This document shows, piece after piece, positions 1 through 10,705 of a stretch of DNA of 39,861 bases (position 1 is the stretch's first letter; the number at the start of each line of letters is the position of its first letter). The translations under genes were made by a program, and so were the position numbers. A model generated the notes under the pieces. The model searched no databases, was not told where the DNA came from, and saw only the letters and a list, made by a program, of their open reading frames with translations. The stretch comes from Caulobacteraceae bacterium (GTDB lineage Bacteria > Pseudomonadota > Alphaproteobacteria > Caulobacterales > Caulobacteraceae): the NCBI GenBank assembly GCA_019746095.1, contig JAIESL010000068.1, forward strand, positions 1 through 39,861, in the 5' to 3' direction.

Positions 1-2
1 TC

Positions 3-1823
3 GGGGACCGCGCCCCGGCCAAGCTGACGGCCCCGCGCGCCGCGGTGCTGGAGGCCCTCGGCCAGCGCGTCCTGTCCGGTCCCGATCTGGCGCGGGCGGC
101 GGGGGTTTCGTCGGGCGTGGTCAAGGGCCTGCTCGACGAGGGCGTGCTGGAGGTCATAGAGGTCGAGGCGATCGCCGCCTTCGATGCTCCCGACCCGGAC
201 CATGCCCCGGCGGAGCTCAATCCCGACCAGGCGGCGGCGGCGACGGCCCTCGCCGCGGCGACCGCAAAGGGCGGCTTTGCGCCCTTCCTGCTCGACGGGG
301 TCACCGGCTCGGGCAAGACCGAGGCCTATCTGGAGGCCGCGGCGCGGACGCTGAAGGCCGATCCGGCGGCCCAGATCCTGATCCTGCTGCCCGAGATCGC
401 CCTGACCCAGGACCTGATCGCGCGAATCACCGCCCGGTTCGGTGCCGCCCCGGCCGAGTGGCATTCCGGCATCGCCCCGCCCCGCCGTCGCCAGGTCTGG
501 GAGGCGGTCTGTGCCGGCCGCTGCAATATCGTGGTCGGGGCCCGCTCGGCCCTGTTCCTGCCCTTCGTCAACCTGCGCCTGCTGGTCGTGGACGAGGAGC
601 ACGACGGCTCGTTCAAACAGGGGGAGGGGCTGGTCTATCACGGCCGCGACCTGGCCGTGTCGCGGGCGCGGATCGAGGGGGCCACGGTGGTATTGGCCTC
701 GGCCACACCCTCGCTGGAAACCCTGTGGAACGCCCAGCAGGGCCGCTACGGCTGGCTCAGGCTGGCGGCCCGGCACGGGGCGGCGGTCCTGCCGGAGGTG
801 ACCCTGCTGGACCTGCGGACCTGCCCGCCCGATCCCCAGACCTGGCTGTCCCAGCCCCTTCGGGAAGCCATCGGCGAGACGCTGCTGCGCGGGGAACAGA
901 CCCTGCTGTTCCTGAACCGGCGGGGCTATGCGCCTGTGGTCCTGTGCCGGGCCTGCGGTCACCGGATGACGGCGCCCGACACCGACAGCTGGCTGGTCGA
1001 GCATCGCTACACCGGGCGGCTGATCTGCCACCTGACCGGCTTCACCATGGCGCGGCCGAAACACTGTCCGTCCTGCGGCGCGGTCGACAGTCTGGTCTCG
1101 GTCGGCCCCGGGGTCGAACGGGTCGAGGAGGAGGTGCGCCAGCTGTTCCCCGGGGCGCGTACGGCGGTGTTCAGCTCCGACACCACCCCGGATGCCAAAT
1201 CCGCCCGGGCCCTGATCCAGAGCATGACCGACGGCGAGATCGACATCCTCGTCGCCACCCAGGCGGCGGCCAAGGGCCACAACTTCCCCCTGCTGACCCT
1301 GGTCGGGGTGGTTGATGCCGATCTGGGTCTGCGCGGCGGCGACCTGCGCGCGGCGGAGCGGACCTTCCAGCTGCTGACCCAGGCCACGGGCCGGGCCGGG
1401 CGGGCGGACAGGCCGGGCCGCGCCATCCTGCAGACCTGGACGCCGGAGCACCCGGTGCTGATGGCCCTGGCCGCCGGCGACCGGGACGCCTTCGTCGCCG
1501 CCGAACTGGCCGAACGCGAGGCCGCCTTCCTGCCACCCTACGGCCGGCTGGCGGCGATCATCCTGTCGAGCGAAAATGCTGTGGCGGTGGAGAAATTGGC
1601 GCGCGAACTGGCCGGTTCGATTCCCAACGCCGAACGCCTTGAGGTCTATGGTCCCGCCGACGCCCCCCTGGCCCTTGTGCGGGGCCGCCGCCGCAAGCGG
1701 CTGCTGGTCCGCGCCGACCGGGATGTCGACCTGCAGGGCTTCCTGCGCGCCTGGCTGGCGCGGGTGAAGGTCCCGGGCTCGGTGCGGCTGACGGTGGACG
1801 TGGATCCGTACAGCTTTCTTTAG
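3..1823 (+). CDS. priA: Primosomal protein N' (PriA helicase), 5' end outside window
   Basis: Superfamily 2 DNA helicase that reloads the replicative helicase at stalled forks. The frame is open to the left edge, so the N-terminal DNA-binding part is missing; about 606 residues are visible. Seen: Walker A GVTGSGKT (about 297-320), DEEH box followed by DGSFKQ (about 589), the PriA cysteine region (945-1083), and the late helicase motifs DADLGLRGGD and QATGRAGR. The zinc region is unusual: the first CxxC (CRAC) and last CxxC (CPSC) are present, but the middle pairs read APDTD and CHLTG, so only five of the usual eight cysteines remain. The GTG at 45 is internal, because family homology continues upstream of it. 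Family identity is certain; the zinc loss is discussed as a finding. Confidence 0.96.
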   Translation, partial: GDRAPAKLTAPRAAVLEALGQRVLSGPDLARAAGVSSGVVKGLLDEGVLEVIEVEAIAAFDAPDPDHAPAELNPDQAAAATALAAATAKGGFAPFLLDGVTGSGKTEAYLEAAARTLKADPAAQILILLPEIALTQDLIARITARFGAAPAEWHSGIAPPRRRQVWEAVCAGRCNIVVGARSALFLPFVNLRLLVVDEEHDGSFKQGEGLVYHGRDLAVSRARIEGATVVLASATPSLETLWNAQQGRYGWLRLAARHGAAVLPEVTLLDLRTCPPDPQTWLSQPLREAIGETLLRGEQTLLFLNRRGYAPVVLCRACGHRMTAPDTDSWLVEHRYTGRLICHLTGFTMARPKHCPSCGAVDSLVSVGPGVERVEEEVRQLFPGARTAVFSSDTTPDAKSARALIQSMTDGEIDILVATQAAAKGHNFPLLTLVGVVDADLGLRGGDLRAAERTFQLLTQATGRAGRADRPGRAILQTWTPEHPVLMALAAGDRDAFVAAELAEREAAFLPPYGRLAAIILSSENAVAVEKLARELAGSIPNAERLEVYGPADAPLALVRGRRRKRLLVRADRDVDLQGFLRAWLARVKVPGSVRLTVDVDPYSFL

Positions 1824-1863
1824 GGCGCTAACCCTCGCGACGCGGTCGCTCGCTGCCTGAGCG
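1823..1863. repeat. Dispersed 41-bp intergenic repeat, copy 1
   Basis: This stretch begins at the last base of the priA stop codon and matches 19927-19967 in the same orientation with only three differences. Its core GCGACGCGGTCGC is a short palindrome. It lies outside any gene. It is probably a member of a small palindromic repeat family of this genome; a related hairpin follows at 1924-1952. Confidence 0.7.
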
Positions 1864-1866
1864 CCA

Positions 1867-1911
1867 GGCCGCGTCGGGTCGGGAGGTCCCGGAGGGCCGA
1901 CGACCGCGGCC
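1867..1911 (+). terminator. Imperfect hairpin downstream of priA
   Basis: GGCCGCGTCGG (1867-1877) can pair with CCGACG...CGGCC (1897-1911) with a four-base bulge. There is no T-run after it, so this is at best a weak or Rho-assisted end for priA. Confidence 0.3.
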
Positions 1912-1923
1912 CAACAAGAACAG

Positions 1924-1952
1924 GCGCTGGCGTCGCGAAGCGACGTCAGCGC
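1924..1952. terminator. Hairpin between convergent priA and the cyclotransferase gene
   Basis: A 13-base stem, GCGCTGGCGTCGC with GCGACGTCAGCGC, has a GAA loop and a single G-T wobble. It overlaps the stop codon of the minus-strand gene (1946-1948). Its position between two convergent genes suggests transcription termination or mRNA 3'-end protection. It has no T-run, and its arms resemble the 41-bp repeat at 1823-1863. Confidence 0.45.
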
Positions 1953-2734
1953 GGCCCCGTCAGCCGGATCTCGAACAGTTTCGGCCAGTTCTTGCCGGTC
2001 ACGAACAGCCGGCGGCCCTCCGGGTCCCAGGCGATGCCGTTCAGCACGGCGTCGGTCGGGTCCAGTCCGCTGCGGTCCGGCATCAGTTCGGTCAGGTCGA
2101 TAATGCCGGTGATGGCTCCCGTGTCCGGGTTGATGCGGACGATATAGTCCGTCTGCCACAGGTTGGCGAAGACCTCGCCCTCGATCCATTCCAGCTCATT
2201 GATCCGGCTGACCGGACGGCCCTGCAGGGTGACGGGGACGCGCCCGGTTTCCTGCAGCGTCACGGGGTCGAGGAAGCGCAGCGCCGCCGTGCCGTCCGAC
2301 AGGATCAGCCGCGTCGTGTCGTGCGTGAGCCCCCAGCCCTCGCCGGCATAGGCGAACTCACCTTCGGGCTCGAGCGTCTCGGGGTCCCAGATGAAGCCCT
2401 TGCCGCCCTTCCAGGTGAGGGTCAGGACGCGGTCGCCGACCGCGGTCAGGCCCTCGCCGAAATAGTCCTCGTCCAGCTCGCGCCGCTGCAGGACCACACC
2501 GTCCTCCAGCCGGACCCGGCGGACGGTCGAGGGATAGCGGCCGGTGCTCTCCAGCAGTTCGCCGTCGCGGAACACCAGCCCCTGGGTGAAGGCCGCAGGG
2601 TCGTGCGGATAGACCCGCACGACCTCGAAGCCATAGACCGGAACCGGGGTCTGCGGAACGGACGACGCTGCCGTCTGGGCTGACGCCGCAAGCGGCGCCA
2701 GCAGCCAGAACAGCAGGAGGGCCGCGATCCGCAT
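1946..2734 (-). CDS. Glutaminyl-peptide cyclotransferase (plant/bacterial beta-propeller type)
   Basis: Predicted secreted enzyme of 262 residues that would convert N-terminal glutamine of peptides or proteins to pyroglutamate. It opens with a clear signal peptide (MRIAALLLFWLLAPLAASAQ). Family signatures of the glutamine cyclotransferase group (PF05096) are seen in order: FTQGLVF near residue 49, STGRYPSTVR, YFGEGLT, WGLTHD, INELEW, and the closing LNGIAWDPEGRRLFVTGKNW. The length fits the family. It sits two bases downstream of terC on the same strand, so the two are probably co-transcribed. The natural substrate in bacteria is not known. Confidence 0.88.
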   Translation of the reverse strand: MRIAALLLFWLLAPLAASAQTAASSVPQTPVPVYGFEVVRVYPHDPAAFTQGLVFRDGELLESTGRYPSTVRRVRLEDGVVLQRRELDEDYFGEGLTAVGDRVLTLTWKGGKGFIWDPETLEPEGEFAYAGEGWGLTHDTTRLILSDGTAALRFLDPVTLQETGRVPVTLQGRPVSRINELEWIEGEVFANLWQTDYIVRINPDTGAITGIIDLTELMPDRSGLDPTDAVLNGIAWDPEGRRLFVTGKNWPKLFEIRLTGPR

Positions 2735-2736
2735 CG

Positions 2737-3504
2737 TCAGGCCGACTGTTTGGCGGCCTCTTTCTTGGCCGCTGCCCTGCGTGACATCATGTTGAGCCCC
2801 TCGACCGCGGCGGAGAAGGCCATGGCGACATAGATGTAGCCCTTGGGCACCGGCGCCCCGAAGCCTTCGGCAATCAGGACGGTCCCGATCATCAGCAGGA
2901 AGCCGAGGGCCAGCATGACCACGGTCGGGTTGTCATTGATGAAGTTGGCGAGCGGGTCGGCGGCCAGCAGCATCACGGTGATCGAGACCAGGACGGCGAT
3001 GATCATGATCGGCAGGTGTTCGGTCATGCCGACGGCGGTCAGGATGGAGTCGATCGAGAAGACCAGGTCGAGGATGATGATCTGAACGATGGCCGAGCCG
3101 ACGTTCGAGATCACAATGTCCTTCTTGTCCTTGTCGAGCATGTCGTCGCTCGGCTTGGTGTCGACCGTGTGGTGAATCTCCTTGGTCGCCTTCCAGATCA
3201 GGAACAGGCCACCGGCGATCAGGATCATGTCCTTCCAGGAGAAGGCATTGCCGAGCACGGTGAAGACCGGCTCCACCAGAGTGACCAGCCAGGCGATCAT
3301 CGACAGCAGCACCAGCCGCATGACCAGGGCCAGCGAAATACCGATGCGGCGGACCCGCTGGCGGTGTTCGGGCGGCAGTTTGTTCGACAGGATCGAGATG
3401 AAGATCAGATTGTCGATCCCCAGTACCACCTCCATCACGATCAGCGTGACGAGTGCCGCCCAGGCGGCAGGGTCGGAAAGAAGCGGAATTATCGAGTCGA
3501 ACAT
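2737..3504 (-). CDS. TerC/YkoY-family integral membrane protein
   Basis: This 255-residue polytopic membrane protein carries the TerC signatures: [20 protein letters not shown] near residues 24-43, and [15 protein letters not shown] near residue 145. The conserved acidic residues lie inside membrane segments. Members are linked to tellurite resistance and, in other bacteria, to manganese export or metal loading of secreted proteins. No other ter gene is near, so a housekeeping metal role is more likely than tellurite resistance. The tail is Lys/Ala-rich. A cation efflux gene follows upstream on the same strand. Family is sure; substrate is not. Confidence 0.9.
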   Translation of the reverse strand: MFDSIIPLLSDPAAWAALVTLIVMEVVLGIDNLIFISILSNKLPPEHRQRVRRIGISLALVMRLVLLSMIAWLVTLVEPVFTVLGNAFSWKDMILIAGGLFLIWKATKEIHHTVDTKPSDDMLDKDKKDIVISNVGSAIVQIIILDLVFSIDSILTAVGMTEHLPIMIIAVLVSITVMLLAADPLANFINDNPTVVMLALGFLLMIGTVLIAEGFGAPVPKGYIYVAMAFSAAVEGLNMMSRRAAAKKEAAKQSA

Positions 3505-3541
3505 GTGCGGCGTGGTCCTGATATCGGGGCGTCGAAGGGCG

Positions 3542-3571
3542 ATTGTATCGTCCCGTTAGCAGATGCGGCAA
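3542..3571 (-). promoter_or_regulatory. Candidate housekeeping promoter for terC
   Basis: On the minus strand TTGCCG (3571-3566) and TACAAT (3547-3542) are separated by 18 bases, about 40 bases upstream of the terC start. The spacing and sequences suit a sigma-70-type promoter. Read by eye only. Confidence 0.35.
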
Positions 3572-3612
3572 TGGTGCGCGCCCCCTGCGATGTCCCGGTG
3601 AGACTTTCAGGC

Positions 3613-4617
3613 TTACGGACAGGCCGGCGCTGACCGGTCGGCAGGGGGCGGCCGGCCGGGCGTGGCGGCACCGCCACCGACGGCCCGAGCCTTGAGGCTG
3701 GCCGAGTGGCCGGCGAAGCTTCGGGCCTCGGCATAGATGCGACCGGCCTGCGGATAGGCGAGGCGGATCTTCTGCTCCAGCCGCGCCACGGCGTCCTCGA
3801 TATCGCCGGCGCTGAGATGGTTGCGGAAGTCGAGGCTGAGGACGACGAGGATTTCGTTCGGGCCGAAATGCATGGTGCGGCAGTCGTTGAGGCCGTCCAC
3901 GCCCGGCTCGGCGCGGGCGATGTCGGCGATTCCCTCGCGGGTCGCCGGATCGGCGGCTTCTCCGGTCAGCAGGCTCTGGCTTTCGAAGGCGAGGAAGCCG
4001 GCGGTCACAGCGAGGATGACGCCGATGACCACCGAGGCGACACCGTCCAGCACCGGCAGGGCGAAGGCATGGCTGGCCAGGACACCGGCGAGGGCCACGA
4101 CCAGACCGGCCAGGGCGGCGGTATCCTCAAACAGGACCGTGAAGACCGTGGGGTCCTTGGATGAGCGAATGACGGCGAGGAAGGGCCGGCCCTTGCGTTC
4201 GCGGTCGAAGGCCCTGAACGCCACCAGCCAGGAGGCGCTCTCGAACAGGACCGAAAGGCCCAGAACCCCGTAGTTGATCCAGGGGTTTTCGATCTCGCCC
4301 GGATTCCGGATTCGCTCGACGCCCTGCAGGATCGAGATCACGGCCCCGACGCCGAAGATCAGCACCGCCACGACGAAGGTGTAGAAATAGAGCTGCAGGC
4401 CATGGCCGAACGGATGGCTGTCGGTGGCGGGACGCGCCGCGCGCCTGAGCCCGATCAGCAGGATGATCTGGTTGCCTGTGTCGACGGCGGAATGGACCGC
4501 CTCGCTCATCATGGCCGAGGAGCCGGTCAGCAGGGCCGCTGCCAATTTGGTGACGGCGATGGCCAGATTGCCGGCGAGCGCAGCGAAGATGACGTTTTTC
4601 GAGGTCGACACAGCCAT
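3613..4617 (-). CDS. Cation diffusion facilitator (CDF) family transporter
   Basis: Predicted divalent-metal/proton antiporter in the inner membrane, 334 residues. The metal-binding signature SEAVHSAVDTGNQ (HxxxD in TM2) is followed by DSHPFGHGLQLYFYTF, which resembles the SLC30A9 (ZnT9)-like branch. Five to six membrane segments fill residues ~10-210, and a cytoplasmic domain with HFGPNEILVVLSLDF follows. The tail is Ala/Pro-rich and not conserved-looking. I chose the ATG at 4617 (MAVSTSKNV) over an in-frame start at 4641, because the intervening codons cover a hairpin and do not look like family sequence. Zinc, cobalt or iron are possible substrates; the sequence does not decide. Confidence 0.88.
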   Translation of the reverse strand: MAVSTSKNVIFAALAGNLAIAVTKLAAALLTGSSAMMSEAVHSAVDTGNQIILLIGLRRAARPATDSHPFGHGLQLYFYTFVVAVLIFGVGAVISILQGVERIRNPGEIENPWINYGVLGLSVLFESASWLVAFRAFDRERKGRPFLAVIRSSKDPTVFTVLFEDTAALAGLVVALAGVLASHAFALPVLDGVASVVIGVILAVTAGFLAFESQSLLTGEAADPATREGIADIARAEPGVDGLNDCRTMHFGPNEILVVLSLDFRNHLSAGDIEDAVARLEQKIRLAYPQAGRIYAEARSFAGHSASLKARAVGGGAATPGRPPPADRSAPACP

Positions 4618-4620
4618 GGG

Positions 4621-4671
4621 GCCGCAGCGCAACTGCGGCAATATCGTTCCGACCGCTTCTGTTGCGGTCGG
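4621..4671 (-). promoter_or_regulatory. Two tandem perfect hairpins upstream of the CDF gene
   Basis: GCCGCAG/CTGCGGC (4621-4627 with 4633-4639) and CCGACCGC/GCGGTCGG (4649-4656 with 4664-4671) are perfect stems. They lie within 55 bases upstream of the chosen CDF start at 4617. They could form in the 5' leader RNA or act as operators. No known metal riboswitch consensus was recognised. Confidence 0.35.
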
Positions 4672-4822
4672 GGGGTTACGATGCTATCAGGCGCCCGGCT
4701 GAGCCGGAGGGCGCGTTGCGAGACGCGTCCCCCAAGTGCTTTCTCAAAGCATTTCAGACCTTTGACTGGCGCGGACACGCCGCCGGTCGCCAACCCGAAC
4801 GCTAACCGCGCGGACATGACTA

Positions 4823-5377
4823 GTGGCTGACGACTACAGGACGACGGAAGTCGGCGAGCGCTACGCACAGGCGCTGTTCGACCTTGCTGATGAAACGGGC
4901 GTTCTGGACGCCGTACGCGCCGACCTGGCCTCGCTGCGCGCGGCCTGGAACGAGAGCGCCGACCTGCGCCGTCTGGCCCAGTCGCCGGTGATTGCCGCCG
5001 AGGACCAGCAGAAGGGTCTGACGGCCATTGCCGACAAGGCCAGGTTCAACCGCGTCACCCGCAACTTCCTCGGCCTGCTGGCCCAGAACGGCCGCTCGCG
5101 TGACCTGACGGCCGTGATCGCCGGTTTCGACCTGCTGTATGCGAAGAAGACCGGCGTGGTCGCCGCCGAGGTCGTTTCGGCCCAGGCCCTGACCGCCGCC
5201 CAGATGAAGTCCATCCAGACGGCGCTGCGCGCCTCGCTGGGCAAGGACCCCGAAATGACCGCCCGCGTCGATCCGTCGATCCTGGGCGGACTCAAGGTCA
5301 AGGTCGGCTCGAAACTGTTCGACGCCTCGCTGAAGACCAAACTCGACCAGATGAAATTTGCCCTGAAGCGCGCGTAA
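4823..5377 (+). CDS. atpH: ATP synthase F1 subunit delta
   Basis: Peripheral-stalk subunit that ties the F1 head to the b subunits. The 184-residue protein starts at GTG; the nearest upstream ATG (4815) is out of frame and closes at once. The N-terminal helical domain begins with [17 protein letters not shown], typical of the OSCP/delta family. The C-terminal part contains the family motif [21 protein letters not shown]. It is the first gene of a delta-alpha-gamma-beta-epsilon operon. The Fo genes are not here, as is normal in alphaproteobacteria, where F1 and Fo form separate operons. Confidence 0.96.
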   Translation: MADDYRTTEVGERYAQALFDLADETGVLDAVRADLASLRAAWNESADLRRLAQSPVIAAEDQQKGLTAIADKARFNRVTRNFLGLLAQNGRSRDLTAVIAGFDLLYAKKTGVVAAEVVSAQALTAAQMKSIQTALRASLGKDPEMTARVDPSILGGLKVKVGSKLFDASLKTKLDQMKFALKRA

Positions 5378-5422
5378 GCGCGCTGACCCACCCGAATTCA
5401 ACGCGCCCAACCGGCGCGCTGA

Positions 5423-6979
<1,557 letters not shown>

Positions 6980-7011
6980 GCCCCGGCCGGATAGCGAGAG
7001 AGTAGCCCCGG

Positions 7012-7890
7012 ATGGCCAGCCTCAAGGAAATGCGCAATCGGATCGGAAGCGTGAAGTCCACGCAGAAGATCACGAAGGCCCTGAACATGGTCGCCGCGGC
7101 CAAGCTGAAGCGCGCCCAGGACCAGGCCGAAAGCGCCCGTCCCTATGCCCGCAAGATGGCGGCGGTGATCGCCAATCTGGCGGCCGGCGTGTCCGGTGAC
7201 GGCGCGCCCAAGCTGCTCGCCGGCACGGGTTCGGACCAGAAGCACCTGATCGTCGTCGCCACCGGCGACAAGGGTCTGGCCGGTGGTTTCAACACCAATG
7301 TCATCCGGGCCGCGCGCGAGCGGATCAACAGCCTGATCGCCGCCGGCAAGGACGTCCGCATCATCGCCGTGGGCCGCAAGTCCCGCGACGGCCTGACCCG
7401 CCTGTACGGCGACAAGCTGGTGAAGACCTTCGAGATGTCGGACCACAAGGTCATCGGCCTGCCGGCAGCGGAGCCGATCGCGGCCCTGATCGCCGAACAG
7501 TTCGAGGCTGGCCATGCCGACGTCGTGACCCTGTTCTTCAGCCGGTTCCAGTCGGTCATCGCCCAGATCCCGACCCCGAAACAGCTGATCCCGGCGGTCG
7601 TCGACGGGGATGCCCCGCCGATCGACCTGAACGGCGCGACCTATGAGTACGAGCCCTCGGAAGAGGAAATCCTCGAGACCCTGCTGCCGCGCAACATCAC
7701 CACCCAGGTGCTGGCCGCCCTGTACGAGAACCAGGCCAGCTTCTTCGGCGCCCAGATGGGGGCCATGGACAACGCCACGCGCAACGCCGGCGACCTGATC
7801 AACAGCCTGACCCTGCAGTACAACCGCAAACGCCAGGCCCAGATCACCACCGAACTGATCGAGATCATTGCCGGCGCCGAAGCCCTCTGA
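7012..7890 (+). CDS. atpG: ATP synthase F1 subunit gamma
   Basis: Central rotor shaft of F1, 292 residues. The N-terminal helix [20 protein letters not shown] and the C-terminal helix ending in [16 protein letters not shown] are the two conserved coiled-coil strands. The middle Rossmann-like region has [14 protein letters not shown] start ATG follows GAGAGAGT. The protein is in its normal operon place between alpha and beta. Confidence 0.97.
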   Translation: MASLKEMRNRIGSVKSTQKITKALNMVAAAKLKRAQDQAESARPYARKMAAVIANLAAGVSGDGAPKLLAGTGSDQKHLIVVATGDKGLAGGFNTNVIRAARERINSLIAAGKDVRIIAVGRKSRDGLTRLYGDKLVKTFEMSDHKVIGLPAAEPIAALIAEQFEAGHADVVTLFFSRFQSVIAQIPTPKQLIPAVVDGDAPPIDLNGATYEYEPSEEEILETLLPRNITTQVLAALYENQASFFGAQMGAMDNATRNAGDLINSLTLQYNRKRQAQITTELIEIIAGAEAL

Positions 7891-9498
<1,608 letters not shown>

Positions 9499-9501
9499 TC
9501 C

Positions 9502-9774
9502 ATGGCCGGCAAGCTCAGCTTCTCGCTGGTGTCGCCTGAGCGCGAGGTCTTCAACGGCCTCGTTGACCAGGTCGACGCCCCGGGCGCCGAGGGCGATTTC
9601 GGCGTTCTCGCCGACCACGCCCCCTTCATGACGGCCCTGCGCGAAGGCGTGATCACCGTCATCGACGGCGGATCCCGCCGCCAGTTCGAGGTCCACGGCG
9701 GCTTTGCCGACGTGACCCCGGCCGGCCTGACCATCCTGGCCGAACAGGCCTCGGAAGTGACGGCGGCCGCCTAG
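9502..9774 (+). CDS. atpC: ATP synthase F1 subunit epsilon, short form
   Basis: Foot of the central stalk, 90 residues, starting three bases after the atpD stop. The N-terminal beta-sandwich is intact: [32 protein letters not shown], then the [18 protein letters not shown] strand. The protein ends where the C-terminal helical hairpin begins in the usual ~130-residue family members. The inhibitory epsilon helices are therefore absent. Alphaproteobacteria are known to use a separate zeta subunit for inhibition, so the short form is probably natural rather than a broken gene. Confidence 0.94.
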   Translation: MAGKLSFSLVSPEREVFNGLVDQVDAPGAEGDFGVLADHAPFMTALREGVITVIDGGSRRQFEVHGGFADVTPAGLTILAEQASEVTAAA

Positions 9775-9784
9775 GCCCATTTCA

Positions 9785-9814
9785 TCCCGGACGCGGCAAC
9801 CCCGCGTTCCGGGA
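9785..9814 (+). terminator. Hairpin ending the F1 ATP synthase operon
   Basis: TCCCGGACGCGG and CCGCGTTCCGGGA pair with one bulged T, eleven bases after the atpC stop. No T-run follows, so termination may be Rho-assisted. Confidence 0.5.
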
Positions 9815-9888
9815 CAGGCCTGCCCCGTCGATCCCCGATCGTTCTGATGCGTCTGGTGCCCGCCTGACCGCGGCGTTAGCCTCGGGGC

Positions 9889-10134
9889 ATGCTCGAGCTC
9901 CGACCCAATTGCGAATGCTGTGACCGCGACCTGCCGTTCGACAGCGGGGAAGCCCGCATCTGCACCTTTGAATGCACCTTCTGCGCCGATTGTGCGGACG
10001 GCACCCTGAAGGGGGTCTGCCCCAACTGCGGCGGCGGCTTCAGCGCCCGCCCGGTGCGCCCGGCGCATCTGCTGGCCCGCTATCCGGCCTCGACGAAACG
10101 GGTGCTCAAGCCCGGGGGCTGTGCGGCGGCCTAG
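9889..10134 (+). CDS. DUF1272 cysteine-rich small protein
   Basis: This 81-residue protein begins MLELRPNCECCDRDLP and continues with CTFECTFCADCADG and CPNCGGGF, the pattern of the DUF1272 family (PF06906). The four cysteine pairs look like two small zinc-binding knuckles. Function in the family is not established. It stands alone between the F1 operon and rppH. Its TAG stop is shared with the stop of the convergent rppH gene in the palindrome CTAG (10131-10134). Confidence 0.85.
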   Translation: MLELRPNCECCDRDLPFDSGEARICTFECTFCADCADGTLKGVCPNCGGGFSARPVRPAHLLARYPASTKRVLKPGGCAAA

Positions 10135-10604
10135 ACCACCAGCGGCGCAAAAACGGCCACGACCTGTTCGTAGACTCCCCGTTTGAACGGGACGATCAGG
10201 TCCGGCGCCTCGCCCAGCGGGCCCCAGCGCCAGGCGTCGAACTCGACCTCGCCGTGAGCCTCGAGATCGATTTCCGACTCCTCGCCGGTAAAGCGGAAGG
10301 CGAACCACTGCTGCTTCTGCCCGGCCCAGCCGCGTGCCTGTTTCGACCCGCCGTAGTCGGGCGGGAAGTCATAGGCGATCCATGCCTCTGTCCGGGCGAT
10401 CAGCTCGACCGAGGTGACGCCCGTCTCCTCGAACAGTTCACGCCGTGCGGCGGCCTCGAGGTCCTCGCCGTCGTCGACCCCGCCCTGCGGGAACTGCCAG
10501 TTGTGCGGGCCCCCGGTCCCGGCGCGCCGGCCGTACCAGACGCGCCCGTCCGCATGGAACAGCACGACGCCGACATTGGGGCGGTAGCGGGAGAGGTCCT
10601 TCAT
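10131..10604 (-). CDS. rppH: RNA pyrophosphohydrolase (Nudix)
   Basis: Cytoplasmic Nudix hydrolase of 157 residues that would remove pyrophosphate from the 5' end of mRNAs and so start their decay; related alphaproteobacterial enzymes also cleave diadenosine polyphosphates. The N-terminus YRPNVGVVLFHADGRVWYGRR and WQFPQGGVDDGE are typical. A complete Nudix box (G-x5-E-x7-RELFEE-x-G-V) covers residues 42-63. The region upstream of its ATG is a C-rich repeat on the coding strand with no purine-rich ribosome site, so the start is unusual in context. It is the last gene of the minus-strand series. Confidence 0.93.
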   Translation of the reverse strand: MKDLSRYRPNVGVVLFHADGRVWYGRRAGTGGPHNWQFPQGGVDDGEDLEAAARRELFEETGVTSVELIARTEAWIAYDFPPDYGGSKQARGWAGQKQQWFAFRFTGEESEIDLEAHGEVEFDAWRWGPLGEAPDLIVPFKRGVYEQVVAVFAPLVV

Positions 10605-10605
10605 A

Positions 10606-10705
10606 GGGACCAGGGATTAGGGATTAGGGATGAGGGAGGGAAGGGGTTTTGGGCGCGGGACAGAGCCGGGAGAGGCTGCTTCCAATCCCTCATCCCTAAT
10701 CCCTA
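10606..10705. repeat. Telomere-like GGGATTA array forming a 20-bp inverted repeat before rppH
   Basis: Plus strand 10606-10645 holds at least six G3 tracts separated by short loops (ACCA, ATTA, ATTA, ATGA, A, AA), which fits the pattern of an intramolecular G-quadruplex. Bases 10618-10637 are a perfect inverted repeat of 10686-10705, with a 48-base loop. In the minus-strand transcript the G-rich arm comes first. It includes the stop codon of the upstream deacetylase gene (10703-10705), and its C-rich partner ends 13 bases before the rppH ATG. The hairpin could terminate or attenuate transcription, or mask rppH translation. Confidence 0.85.

Noticed and set aside
4646..4650. GGAAC on the minus strand upstream of the CDF gene as an EcfG promoter
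   Set aside because: No GTT follows at 16 or 17 bases.
10606..10645. GGGATTA tandem units as a CRISPR-like array
   Set aside because: Units are seven bases long without spacers, and no cas genes are near.
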